Assembly: GCA_035048815.1 (NCBI GenBank)
Contig: JAUCBN010000032.1
Span: 17,819,501 to 17,883,500, forward strand
Length of the DNA stretch: 64,000 bases
From: Abelmoschus esculentus
Taxonomy: Eukaryota; Streptophyta; Magnoliopsida; Malvales; Malvaceae
Direction of reading: 5' to 3'
Below the pieces are notes generated by a model. That model saw only the letters and a program-made list of their open reading frames with translations. It was not told where the DNA came from and did no database searches. Made by a program: the position numbers and the translations under genes. Below are positions 24,501 through 35,487 of the stretch, piece after piece; the first letter of the stretch is position 1; every line of letters begins with the position of its first letter.

Positions 24501-27407
24501 GCAATAGAATCTTCAACCACCTATGAATCAACACCTTGTAACAAGTTATAATCAGAAACCCATTATACCTCATCGGCCTTTGCTTTGACCATGTTGCTCA
24601 TCTCAAGCAAAAAGGACACTACCACCTCTGGTGATGAAGCCATGTTTAGTTGCATGACAAATTCAGCATATGATTTATGACCCATTGTCTGCATCATTAA
24701 GTTGCAACAAAATAGTAGCTTGAAATTTATAAGAATTTATTTAAGAAATTATATTCTAAATTGTGAAAATAATCAATAATCCCAACCTTCTTTTTTACCT
24801 GTACCACAATCATTTCGAGATATTCAAATAATTTCTAGACATATAGCAATTACCATTTAAAACCAAGTTGATACAAATTTCCTCCTCATCAAGCACACAA
24901 TTATCCTAAAATTAATAACAATTAAGTTACTAAAAGACTGGCATAATTCCAGGAGATATTAAGTAATTTCTTGACAACAGAGAGATTCAAACATCAAAAA
25001 AAGTTGAGTTACTAAACGAAGCCAGGAAATGATGGATGCATTTATGCCACAATCAGAAAATATAACCCTGAAACGTTAAAGTTAGCATGATCCTAGAGGT
25101 ATATCTTGATCTTGCTGCTCAGTTACATCACCTTTCCGCGTGGTTACCATTATCATCTGCCTAAAACTAGCCTCAAAATTCCTCATGAACTTCAAGTCAA
25201 CGACATAGAAACTAAACAAATTTTAAATCCAATGTCAGAGACTTCTTCCCTTTTAAAGTTCAGAAAAGCTTATAGTACTAATCCACATTTGGAAAACATT
25301 CACATATGCATAAAGTGGGTATGGTATCAAATTTTCACACCATATAAAATCCAATTTCATTATTGTTTCTGCCAAACTCGTACATGAGTATAAATTACCT
25401 GAGCAAGCTCATGTCTGGAATCTATAAGTTCATCAAGAACTTTGTGATTTGCATGCGGGACAGAATTCCCTTTCAAATATGCCATTTTCCTAACCTGAGA
25501 AAGTAAATGAGACGGAAGATTTGGTTAGTTCTACAAAATTAAAATTTCCCAATAATTACAATTAAATGATACCCCATTCAAAATTCTATTCTGCTCTGGA
25601 AAGGTTACTCAGTGTTATGATAGAGAGAATATATAAATAGCAATAACAGAGATGCAATTTACCCAAATAACATCTGGGACACAGCTTTTGCCAGCTGAGC
25701 AAGTTTCAATCAATAAAATGCAGAGTTGATGATTTCTTGAATCCAAAAGATGAAAGCTACCTGTTCATCTGCTGTCCATTGTAGAACAGAAAATAGAGTG
25801 CGTGGCTCCGTTATGATCCGGAAACCTTTTTCTTGTTCATCATCAAATGCGCCTAAGGACTCCTTTGACACTCCAGATGTCAGACGATAGATAGGCTTCA
25901 GGAGATGTTGTATTTGTCTTGGAATGCATGATGCCGGAAAGACATCCACGTGACCTGGGTCAATCATAATATTTTTACCATACCTGGGAGGACAAAGTAG
26001 CATACAAAATATAATCAAAACCTGTAGCCACCTGTTCAAACAAAATATGATAATGTTACTGAGACATAAACAGACAAAAAAAAGGTAATATGCTTACTCC
26101 CTGCATAGCTTAAGAGCATTCAGATTTAGCTGATTAACCCGGTCTAATTTTCCTGCAATAGGAAACGGATGTTGACATGTTAATTCCTAAACATGAAACA
26201 TTTATGTTCCTACAAAATACAAAATTTTAAGTATGAGAAGGATATTTACCAGAAGGAAGATGGATGCCACCCTTCTCAAAGTCAATACGTAAGTGGAGTG
26301 CAGCTCTACAAGCTTCCGCAGTAAGCAAATGACCATCCTGCTCTGCCTTTTTCACCGCATTATAAAGAGTATGATTTGTATTGAGAAACTGTAATGACAA
26401 TAAAACACAACAAAGCCGTTCTCAACCTATAGAACATAAATCATCAATGCACATGGAATGAATTGAATGATTAAAAAAATTAATGCAAAACAAGACAGTT
26501 TGACCAGACTACACTACAACAAAATTACTTTTCTAATGTAGTCTTCCTCAAAATAAATTATTGACTCCAAACTATCATGAAAGATATAGTAATCATTGTT
26601 TCAGCAAAAAAATCATAAGCACAAGGGAAAAGTTACTTCTATGATTAACATCATCGGTCACCTCACATGTAGATATTCATTAATTCTCATCGATGCTTTG
26701 TTAGCCTCCTCTACAAATCCTCTGAAACAACAAAAATAATAACTATTTGAATAAAAGTAAATTTCTAAATCAAGGTACGATAGCTATATTCATTCAAGAT
26801 TAACAAATAAAAAACCTGGCTGGATGAGTTTGTCTACAGAGTTCTGCCGAATCAACAACAGAGCAGACCTACAAAATGAAACTTTTAATGAAGACATTTC
26901 TTAAAATGTTATTAACTAAGCAATACATATACGAATATTGAAATGAACCTACAGTGTCCGAAATCTCATCCATGGCTCGGATTATTTCAACCGAAGATGG
27001 CATGCCAGATACATAATCAACCAGCTCAGCAGACCTAACAACCGAAACAAAATACGAGTAGAAATTAAAAGTGATACATAGATATATATTCAAATTGTTT
27101 ACTGAGTATCTAAAGCTCACAAGTTTTTTGAATCCAAAAGCTGCAAAATAAGTGACAACTTTGAATAAAAAAATATACTGAGGTTATTTGTGAAGCAATT
27201 TATAGCGAGCTTTTACCTCTCAATGGCGTCATCGACGAAGCGTTGGAAACCTTTAGGGGACTTCAAGTGATCAAAACCGTAAAGACCGGTGGGGTATGTG
27301 CTTTGTCTGTCAACGGCGCGGGTTCTAAAATGATGGCGACTAAGGAATGGTTCAAGCAGACGTTTCCTATGGATCTTAGGATTGCGCTTCCTGATGAAGT
27401 TCCACAT
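21588..27407 (-). CDS. MIP: Mitochondrial intermediate peptidase (M3 zinc metallopeptidase), 17 exons
   Basis: Exons I could place with GT/AG borders and conserved phase: 27407-27217, 27034-26953, 26868-26816, 26721-26667, 26388-26250, 26152-26098, 25983-25761, 25494-25399, 24688-24569, 24462-24337, 24185-24030, 23526-23410, 23203-23078, 22995-22928, 22580-22445, 22335-22170 and 21841-21588. They sum to 2163 nt, a 720-residue protein ending LSANGN. The N terminus is Arg-rich with few acids, as expected for a mitochondrial presequence, followed by TGLYGFDHLKSPKGFQRFV. The M3 active site HEFGH is at about residues 500-504 with the third zinc ligand Glu at about 529 (DFAETPS). The family trims eight residues from imported proteins after the main processing peptidase. 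All catalytic residues are present and no break was found. Confidence 0.92.
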
Positions 27408-27898
27408 TTTTGTGCTCGTACTAGCGGCTCTGCCCTCCTCCAGTCGCTTGTGTTGTTGTCAAAGAACTAGAAACAATCGCTTGGATCGGGCGGCGTTTGG
27501 ATCCCTTCTTGCAGGCTGCAGGTGTGTACTTGGGCTTTGAAGTTGAGACGAATCTCAACAAACGACTAACGATAGGTCCAAGCCCGAAAAATCTCAAAAA
27601 ATAATATTCCTTTATACTTCAAAGTTCGGTGGTTATCATCAAGCTTTTAACTTTGTAGGTTGGATTATGAATGCATTTTAAATTTTTTGTGTTCATATCA
27701 GAAACAATTTAACCCAAACTTAGGAACTCCAGAAACTCATTACATATCCACGTGTTCCCCTTGCATGCCGTTAACATAACATTCCCGACACTTGTCGTTC
27801 AAAGCCCTAATCTTTCTCCTTACCATTTTTTAACACTTCTAACCACAAATTCCACCTCTCTCTCCCTCATCTTCCCCACCTCCCACTTTCCCAGAACC
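27408..27898. promoter_or_regulatory. Divergent promoter region between MIP and oleosin genes
   Basis: Only 491 bp separate the two start codons. Close to the oleosin side are CCACGTGT (27748-27755, ABRE/G-box core CACGTG) and TGCATG (27762-27767, RY core), seven bases apart. ABRE plus RY is the known ABI5/ABI3-type code for seed and oil-body genes. No comparable motif was noticed next to the peptidase start. Confidence 0.6.
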
Positions 27899-28402
27899 AT
27901 GGCGGAACGCGACGCAAACCACGACCAACAGCAGAAACAGCCGCAGCGAATTTCTATAACTAACCGTACCGCCTCCCCTGCCTTAGTTTTCTTACAAAAA
28001 ATCCAATCCCATGCACCAAACACCACCCACCTGCTCGGTTTCTTGATCCTCTTCTTCGTTTCGGCCTCTATTCTCTTACTCCTCACCGGCATCACCCTCA
28101 GCGCCACCATTTTCGGGTTCATCTTTTTTATGCCGTTGATCATCGTTTCAAGCCCCGTTTGGTTCCCGATATGCGCCCTGCTCTTCCTGGCGGCCGCCGG
28201 GATCCTGTCAGCATGCAGCTTCGGAGTGGCCGGGTCTACTTGGATGTACCGTTACTTCAGAGGCATGCATCCGCCAGGGTCAGATCGTGTAGATTCTGCT
28301 CGTACCCGGATTTATGATACGGCTAGTCATGTTAAGGATTATGCTCTAGAATATGGTGGATACTTGCAAAGCAAAGTCAAGGACGCTGCTCCCGGTGCCT
28401 GA
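27899..28402 (+). CDS. Oleosin, probable U (universal) lineage
   Basis: Single exon, 167 residues. I chose the ATG at 27899 (ACCATGGCG, strong context) over the upstream in-frame ATG at 27752, which would add a non-conserved leader. Residues 1-42 are a polar N terminus. About 43-113 form the long hydrophobic hairpin with the proline knot P-X5-SP-X3-P at residues 79-90 (PLIIVSSPVWFP). The C terminus is amphipathic and ends KDAAPGA; AAPGA is the tail reported for U oleosins. Oleosins coat oil bodies in seeds, pollen and other tissues and prevent their fusion. A seed-type ABRE/RY pair lies about 130-150 bp upstream. The gene appears intact. Confidence 0.92.
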   Translation: MAERDANHDQQQKQPQRISITNRTASPALVFLQKIQSHAPNTTHLLGFLILFFVSASILLLLTGITLSATIFGFIFFMPLIIVSSPVWFPICALLFLAAAGILSACSFGVAGSTWMYRYFRGMHPPGSDRVDSARTRIYDTASHVKDYALEYGGYLQSKVKDAAPGA

Positions 28403-29376
28403 GCATTGGAGTTTCCACCTGTTTCTTTTTCTTTTCTTTTGTTTTGTTTTTATATTATTTTATTACGTGTCTGGATGATGTTGATTTTCAGTGTTTGTTG
28501 CTTTTTGTGTTAAATTGAAAGTTTGGATAATAGATTGGATGTCTTGATTTGTAAGATTAAAACAAAAAGGATACAAGGGTAGCAAGATAACAAGAAATGG
28601 CGACTTTTGACGAAATGAGCTTAACAAGGGAGAGAATTGTTTTGCACAAAAAAAAGTATTCTCCCAAGCTCATTTTTTTCCTGGTCAAACTAGACTTGTC
28701 AGAATGCCCTGACCTAAGGAATCTCGTCTGTATCTCTCTTTGTTTTTTCGTATTCGTATTTTCGTTAGAGATTTTGAGATATAAGATTAGTAGAGATTTT
28801 GGGATATAAGATTTAAGTTTAAGATTAGAGATTATAGTTAGGGTTTAAAAAATTAGGAGTAAGATGTATTTTAGAAGATAAAGTTCAAAATTTATGATAT
28901 AAAAAGAATAAAGTTTAAAATTTATAAATTTTCTACGAAAGATATAAATATAAAAAGACAGATTTTTTACTCCTCCTAACCACTTGGAACAATGTTCCGA
29001 TATAAGAGCAAATAAGCAAACACACTGAATCCAATCTGAAGCAAAACAAACTATATTATTTATTACCTTTGATTTTGTTTAGCTCGGTAGCTTTGCACAG
29101 AGACTCTTGAGAATAAAATGAAAAACAAGACGCAAAAGTAACTCTAAATAGTCTATGGGTGTTGTACTTAAGCTTCGATATACTATTTTCAATACATTAA
29201 TCACATGGTTTATGTATTAAAAATAATCCTATAATTATAAACTAATCAAATGAAGCGTAAGCAACACCCACCTATAGGAACACAACATGTGGCATCTCAG
29301 AGACCAACACAAAAAGGGAAATGCCGTAAACAAAAACATTTATAGTATTTATAAACAACCCTTGGGCCTTGAGCGG
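28403..29376. other. Intergenic between oleosin and unknown gene
   Basis: The sequence begins with a pyrimidine-rich 3' UTR-like stretch. The small frame at 28597-28809 has no support. The rest is AT-rich without a recognised element. Confidence 0.5.
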
Positions 29377-29961
29377 TTACCTAATCAAACCAGTCTTTGG
29401 ACTCAGGTAAGCAGGCAGGGGACTGGCACGTGGGGAGCGAAAAGGCAACTCCTCAACTTGATTCCCTTTGATATCGTAATAAATCACACCGGAAAAATCC
29501 AACGGCTGACATTTGTCTCCCATCAGGATCGCCCTTTGCCACACGCCACCGTCACCGATATCTTCCTCCGGTCCTGAATCTCTCCCGTTTACCTCGTCGC
29601 GCCTTTTCCGATGCACAAACTTGATCGCCTTGTTACTGAGCGTCTCCAAAAGCTGCTTCGGCCTCGGCGATTTTAGAGGTGTTTTGGGAGACGCAAAGAA
29701 TCTCGGAGAATCGGAACGCAATCCGAATTGATCTTTAGGCTTCGGCCTCGGCGATTTTAGAAGTGATTTTGGCGACGCGAAGAATCTCGGGGAATCGGAA
29801 CGCAGACCGAATTGGTCTTTAGTCTTTGACTTCATCTTTTTGGAAACTCGGGTGGCGTGCTTGGCGCATAGAGCCATGAAGGAAACGACGAAACCGAGGG
29901 TTAACCGCTGCTTTGCGGAGGCAGAACCGTGTTCCGGTGAATCCATGCTCCACTCTTTCAT
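29377..29961 (-). CDS. Uncharacterised plant protein with a 28-residue tandem duplication
   Basis: 194 codons without intron, starting MKEWSMDSPEH; a second Met five codons later is also possible. A hydrophobic stretch (about residues 19-33, LTLGFVVSFMALCAK) may be a membrane or signal-anchor segment. Then come two near-identical 28-residue units at about 48-75 and 76-103 with core KDQFGLRSDSPRFFASPK, each ending KSPRPK. The C-terminal half has GGVWQRAILMGDKCQPLDFSG and VIYYDIKGNQVEELPFRSP, which looks like a conserved domain of small plant proteins. I recognise the style but not a named family. The SP-rich repeats could be phosphorylation sites (inference). Coding composition is convincing and clearly GC-richer than the flanks. 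Confidence 0.75.
   Translation of the reverse strand: MKEWSMDSPEHGSASAKQRLTLGFVVSFMALCAKHATRVSKKMKSKTKDQFGLRSDSPRFFASPKSLLKSPRPKPKDQFGLRSDSPRFFASPKTPLKSPRPKQLLETLSNKAIKFVHRKRRDEVNGRDSGPEEDIGDGGVWQRAILMGDKCQPLDFSGVIYYDIKGNQVEELPFRSPRASPLPAYLSPKTGLIR
29653..29820 (-). repeat. 84 bp in-frame coding duplication
   Basis: Two adjacent 84 bp units differ at only a few positions and encode the 28-residue repeat of the 29377-29961 gene. The frame is preserved. Confidence 0.85.
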
Positions 29962-32900
29962 TTCACTTTTTCTATTTTTTGTGTTCGAAATAAAATGTTG
30001 GCGGGTTTAGAGGGTTTTTGAAATATATATAGAGGCTTCGAAGGAGAGTTAGTTGACCGGTTATGGCTTGTGAAACGTCATTAATTTCTACGGAAGCAGA
30101 AACATAAATAAAATTCCACGTGTAAGTTCTTGAGTGGTTAGTACAGTTTTGTGAGTCTACGGAATCGAAGCCCCAGGTAAAGGATTTCAGCGTGTCTTTC
30201 ACTCCGATGAGGCCAGACAATCAAGTTGTTGAGTCAACTCGTTCCGTAGGCATGGAATATAAGCATGCTAAGTACCACATCTCCTCTCCTTCCAAAGTAG
30301 GGTCATGGGAATCTGTCCCACCCAGCCATCTATCTTGCTATTCATAAATCCACAAAAATGTGTGTTTCTCATTTATTTGGAACCCACCCTTAGTAGTTAT
30401 TTATGGGGAGGTGGCTTGGCCTTGGAGAGAGGGGAAGATTGTAATAAAATAATAAAGTTTATTAATAAAAGAGAGCAAGCGTACAAAAATACAACTAAAG
30501 GTTACAAAGAAGTTTAAAAATAAAGTCTAACAAAATATATGGTTGGGTGAATTGGGGTGACCAAACGTATAAGCGTATTGAAACAAAACTAAGATTTAAG
30601 ATCAGAGATGAAATATAAATATTTTAAAATAATTTATATAAAAAACGAAAAATAAAATTTTTCAAGGTTAAGGTCTGATCAATTAAACCATGATTAAGGT
30701 GTTAGGTTACCTTCTATTACATTTAGTTCTCAGCTAAAGTTGACTTTAAGATGTCTCTTTCAACTTATTACTTCAATTGATTAGATTTTTTTGGGCAACA
30801 ATTAATTAGAATGACTTTACTATACATTTCGTTTTATCATTTTTGATTCAGTTAATTATTGTAAGTAATTTGATTTAGGCTTCGATTAAAAAAATTGAAT
30901 TGACCGGGTATCATTTTTTTAATTATATAACTGAATGATTAATAATATAATTTTATTTTTAATGTATTCATTAATTTAAATTAAACTCAACTTAGTTTAC
31001 GAACCCAACCCACTCGCCTGTCCCTTCTCAAATGAACCCACAAAGCTTAAAATCGAGATAATTATATATATTGGTGGGTTAATTTGATTATAAAAATTGA
31101 ATCGATATTAGCGTCAGTTTTAAAATTTTATTCGAGCCGACGTCTCTTCTTCTAGCTTTTTCGTTTCATTTTCAAGTGACCCATCGCGATATTAATTTTT
31201 GGTACTAATTGCTAGCCGTTGATGTTTTCATGCTATATTTTTTATTTTGTTAAATACATTTTTATGATACTTTTTTATAATTTTTTAATTGATTATTTGA
31301 TATTTTTTAGTTGATTTTTTATCAGAGTTAGATTTAATATTATCATCACTAAGCAACAAGGTAATCTTTTAATTATTCTTTTGATTTTTTTGTTTAGATT
31401 CTTGAACTAAATTTGGACACAAACTATAAATCACTGCTCTTGTTCGCGACTGAATTGTTATAATAATCTTGTTGTCAAGTACTTTATAATTATAATATCT
31501 ATTTTTTAATATTGTTTGTCGTTAATTTTTACCTTTTATAATCAAACTTTGATAATTTTTGTATTTATTTTATTTTAAACATTTAAAGTAGGGATTTTAA
31601 TTTTTTTTCATCTTATTTATGATTAGATGTTAATTTTTTGGTTTTTAAAAAATCTCTAAATCTAATTATAAACCTCATTATATTTTTAAAATTTTCTTTT
31701 ATTAAAACTAATCTACTCGTTTTGAAAAATTGAATCTATATTTATAAAAGTCCCCTCTTGCTCCAACCAACTCTATATGGCATCTAGACATTACTTCTGT
31801 CCGTATCAGCTCGTAACTAGGACCGACTCATCGTCCACCCCAAAAAACGATGGAATGTTTGTGACATTGAGAAGCCAAGTTGGTCTATTACGGCAATGAT
31901 ATGACATTTGTGGGAAAATTGTTTGTTATTTTATACAGAAAAGCTCATTGGATTGCTACGTCCGTTTTGCCCTTTCGGACTTACCTCCTTTCATATCACC
32001 ATCATGTTTTGTCTAGGCTGAAAGGGTAGTAGAAGTTAGCTCCACGGCTCTTCCGATACCAAAAGTTAATTTTTTTCTATCGTTTTAAAAGTTTTATCGT
32101 GATTAATTTAAATTAATTCATATTATATATTTAATTTTAATAAATGAATTTATTCATAAAATTCTTTCTTATATATACAAAATCTCAAAAATCAAAATCT
32201 ATTTAAATGATATTAAATTATTTAATTTTAAATTTAATTTACTTCTTAATCATTAAAATTTATTTTTTATTGCATGAATGTTAAGGAAATATAATATCTC
32301 AATTGATCGGATTGTGAAAGTAAATTATATTTTTCAAACTTGTCCTCTGCTTCGATCCATCCAACACGATTTGGAAGTCAATGAAGCTGGAGACTGGTGG
32401 AAGTCAAGGCAACCTCTGCCGGTCCTCATTAATGTCTGGAGAATTAGGGGGGAAAGTAGAAATTAGGCCAACCCCACAGGCCACCATCATTGAAAATCCT
32501 TACTCATTACGGTCTTACCCTTTGTTTGCTCACCTTATCCTGTCATCTCTAGCCTAATCTCTACACACTGTTTTTCCCTAATGCAATTGCTATGACATCT
32601 CCACTAAGAGTATGTAATTTTCAATTTTAGAAGGATAAATTTCTCACGTCTTCTGTTTCTTAGGTGCCTAAAAAAGGATTACCAAAGAAATAGAAACCTC
32701 CGCAACCAAATAGATCACTCACTTGCTAAAATGGAGTAGTTTATAGGCTGAATAAGGGTAGTTTAAATGCTTGAAATGAGGTAACAAACATATATAACAG
32801 TGCACATAATGATGATAATATTATATAAAAAATATGTTGATTTTATAAAATGATATATGAGTCAAAAAAATAATTTAAATATTGAATAAAATGTAAAATA

Positions 32901-33812
32901 TGTTTTTACGTGTTATTCTATTAAGTTATTTCAAGTTGTTTATCATCAGTTAAGTAACACTATTCATATACGGAGTGAATATTCTAACTTCAAATAAAAC
33001 ATTAAAGTTAATAAGACACAATTTGAGTGTTTATTTTTATATAAATCAAACTAAATATTACGAAAATCTCAGTAAGTAAACAATAATATTTTTTAACGAA
33101 ATGATTAGTGAAATATACTAAGGTAACGTAAAATAGTAATACTATGAATATGTAAAACATAATCTATTAATGTTGAAATTTTATATAAATACTTGATAAC
33201 TTAAATAAAAATATAATTTTATGACAAAAAAAAAATACTTATAATCTACAAAATTTACTATTAAAAGTAGTTTTATTCATAGATGGATGGAGAGGTTGTT
33301 AAAACCAATTCAAATTGTTATATAATTTCGTATTTTTTAATTTTTAATAAAAAATTACCATCACGATATAAAATCTTATCTTCTTCTTGAGTGTACTGAA
33401 ATTCAGACAAATCTCTCATTTCAAGCAGTTTTTTGGAATCTCCTGCCATCCTAACTAATCTTAATTAATACTATGTAGATTTCTTATGGGCAGCGTTGCT
33501 AAAATTACGCATCCCGTGCCGTGCCGTCACTGCTACTCTTCTTCCTCCAGTTATCTCTTAACGACACGGAATAAAATGTACTAATATATTACAAAAAGAA
33601 TTATATATTTGCATGTTATTCCACGAAGTAACTAAATTAAAATGATACAACACATAAACGGGAGATCCAAGTTTTCAGTACTATACCTGAATTATGATCA
33701 TTTTATGGAATTTTGAACAAGTATACATGGAATTTCATTACATATTCTCCTTTTTCAGGAGAGAAAATAAATAAGAACGAAACCAAAAAAGAAAAGGAAA
33801 AATGATAAAACC
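29962..33812. other. Long intergenic region, no gene recognised
   Basis: 3.85 kb, strongly AT-rich with long poly-A/T runs. Short frames at 30305-30517 and 32278-32466 have no domain or codon signal. I saw no terminal repeats, tRNA or transposase. The first 300 bp are the promoter side of the 29377-29961 gene; the last few hundred bases are the 3' flank of the CLE gene. Confidence 0.5.
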
Positions 33813-34112
33813 TCAATGGTGCAAGGGGTTTGGACCGGTAGGAACAAGCCGTTTCTCTACACCGTAACGCGGATCAATCTCGTTGTTGGAAGGTTCAGGG
33901 AGGTGGACGTTGACGTCGAGAATCGAACGATGGCGTCGCTGATGGTGTAGAAATGGAGAGAAGTCGTATTTGGTAGCCAAGAGCTTCCGGTTGCTCAAAG
34001 TGTGTTTTATACCATTGGCACATAAGCTGCACCGCCCAAAGAATACAAGCAACAGAGAGAGGCAAAGAATGGAGCTGAGAAGATGTAAAAAACTAGGCTT
34101 GTTCATCGCCAT
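33813..34112 (-). CDS. CLE family signalling peptide precursor (CLE9-13 type)
   Basis: A 99-residue secreted prepropeptide. Residues 3-32 form a signal peptide (hydrophobic core SFLHLLSSILCLSLLLVFF). A variable domain follows, then EIDPRYGVEKRLVPTGPNPLHH; the last 12 residues (88-99, RLVPTGPNPLHH) are the CLE motif and end exactly at the stop codon, as in CLE9 to CLE13. The mature peptide would be cut out, hydroxyprolinated on the central prolines and read by CLAVATA1/BAM-type receptor kinases (family knowledge). The start MAMNKPS is the first in-frame Met. A candidate TATATAAT lies at 34342-34335 on the minus strand. A young retrotransposon is inserted about 765 bp upstream of the start codon. 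Confidence 0.93.
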   Translation of the reverse strand: MAMNKPSFLHLLSSILCLSLLLVFFGRCSLCANGIKHTLSNRKLLATKYDFSPFLHHQRRHRSILDVNVHLPEPSNNEIDPRYGVEKRLVPTGPNPLHH

Positions 34113-34872
34113 TGCTAGGGAGATTCATTAGGGTTGAAGAGAAGAAGCGTTTGCATGTAGAGAGAAATAGAGAGGTTTGCTTTGCTAGTCGTTTATTATT
34201 ATTCGAGTGGCAACGAAGGTCCAGCAGATGCGGAGGTGGAGGGGGTCTACGTTTCCTTCTACCAATGAAACTTGCTTTGCGGTGAAGCAACACAAACCCC
34301 ATCGATACTAGTACCACAGATTGTCAAACCTTGAATTATATATGTTGGAATACGTGACTATATTCCGGGCCGGGTCAGGCATTGGACTAACTTGTCTAAT
34401 CCAAATAATGTAACTTAGTTGAGGATTGCACAATCCACTCATATGGCACGTGAAAAGAACTCTAAGTGGAAGACAAAGATCCAATATGGTAGAGTGTGCG
34501 GTCAGCAGTGCCTAACACTAACTCCCAGGTAAGGTTGAACGAACACCACCACCATCACCATTTCAACTGCAACCAAAACTTTACACTTTCACTTGATCCA
34601 TATCTTTCCAATGTGCGGACTGCCCTTTGAAAAAGGAGCGGCTATCCTCCATCAACTTTGCTTTCGGTAATAGTCTCATACTTCATGGTTCATGCCATGT
34701 GGGGGGAAGGTGTTGACCTGCAAATCACCAACCTTGGTTGTTGTTTTTTATTTTAAATGATAGTTTATTTGATGTTGACCATTCACTAACTATTTGGAAT
34801 ACAATGCAACCATTCCGACTATTTTTATTTACGATATTCGAGTCATTATCAATTAATCTGAATCAGGTTATA
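34113..34872. other. Promoter side of the CLE gene
   Basis: No other gene recognised. A weak 74-codon minus frame (34093-34317) overlaps the CLE start and is not supported. The region ends at the retrotransposon insertion. Confidence 0.5.
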
Positions 34873-34877
34873 CAAAA

Positions 34878-35447
34878 TGTCACGGGCCGTCAGTTCGAGC
34901 CCGTGCCACATGCGCATATTGCTGCCCAAGAGGTTCTTAGGGAGATTTTGGGCCTAAAGGTACCACCAGACTTAGCCCGTTCCATGGAGGATTCTAGAAG
35001 ATAGCCATTTTGGCCTTGTAAACTTTCCTTGTATTCTTAGGATTTGTTTCCTTAGTTAACATGGAATATTCTTAGGATTGTGCCAATGTGGTTGGTAGGA
35101 AATGATCCTAGCCATCGATGTAAATCAGTGGGAACCGTCGGATGTAAGGGGAATCAACTATAAATAGAGACCTCCCCAGTCTCATTTGTATCATCTCATC
35201 TTTGAGTAATCAAGTGGCATTCACTCTAAAAAACTCTCTCAATTGTTCTTTGTGTTCTTCGCGTTCTTCTTTTCGTTCTTGAGTAGCCATACTCATAGTT
35301 TGCTTTCCGCCAGAACGATTCAGCGTTCTTAGTGCCTTGGGAAGTTTGATCTTCCGGAGCGAGTTTTCAGGCTGACTTAGTCGTTTGTCTAAGAACATCG
35401 ACTAAGGCCGCGCGGTTTAGCTAGGTCAAGACTCTAGCCCCGTGACA
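34878..35447 (+). repeat. 5' LTR of the gag-protease element
   Basis: 570 bp. A TATAAATA box at 35159-35166 is suitably placed before the pyrimidine-rich R/U5 part. The first 127 bp contain an open frame identical to the C-terminal codons of the element's own ORF, because those codons lie in the 3' LTR. Confidence 0.92.
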
Positions 35448-35449
35448 AG

Positions 35450-35461
35450 TGGTATCAGAGC
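35450..35461 (+). other. Primer-binding site, initiator tRNA-Met type
   Basis: TGGTATCAGAGC, two bases after the LTR end. It is the standard complement of the 3' end of initiator tRNA-Met found in many plant LTR elements. Confidence 0.9.
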
Positions 35462-35487
35462 GTGGTTCGAGCAAGGCGCTAGTGATT

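Noticed and set aside
27121..27140. Small candidate exon between MIP exons 1 and 2
   Set aside because: Joining exon 1 directly to 27034 gives the conserved IERSAELVDYVSGMPS in frame; the extra exon would break it.
34738..35004. Independent 88-codon gene at 34738
   Set aside because: Its C-terminal half is the LTR copy of the gag-protease tail; the upstream part is chance open frame.
35449..35487. Upstream GTG start for the gag-protease ORF
   Set aside because: It lies in the primer-binding site; the ATG at 35488 is the first plausible start.
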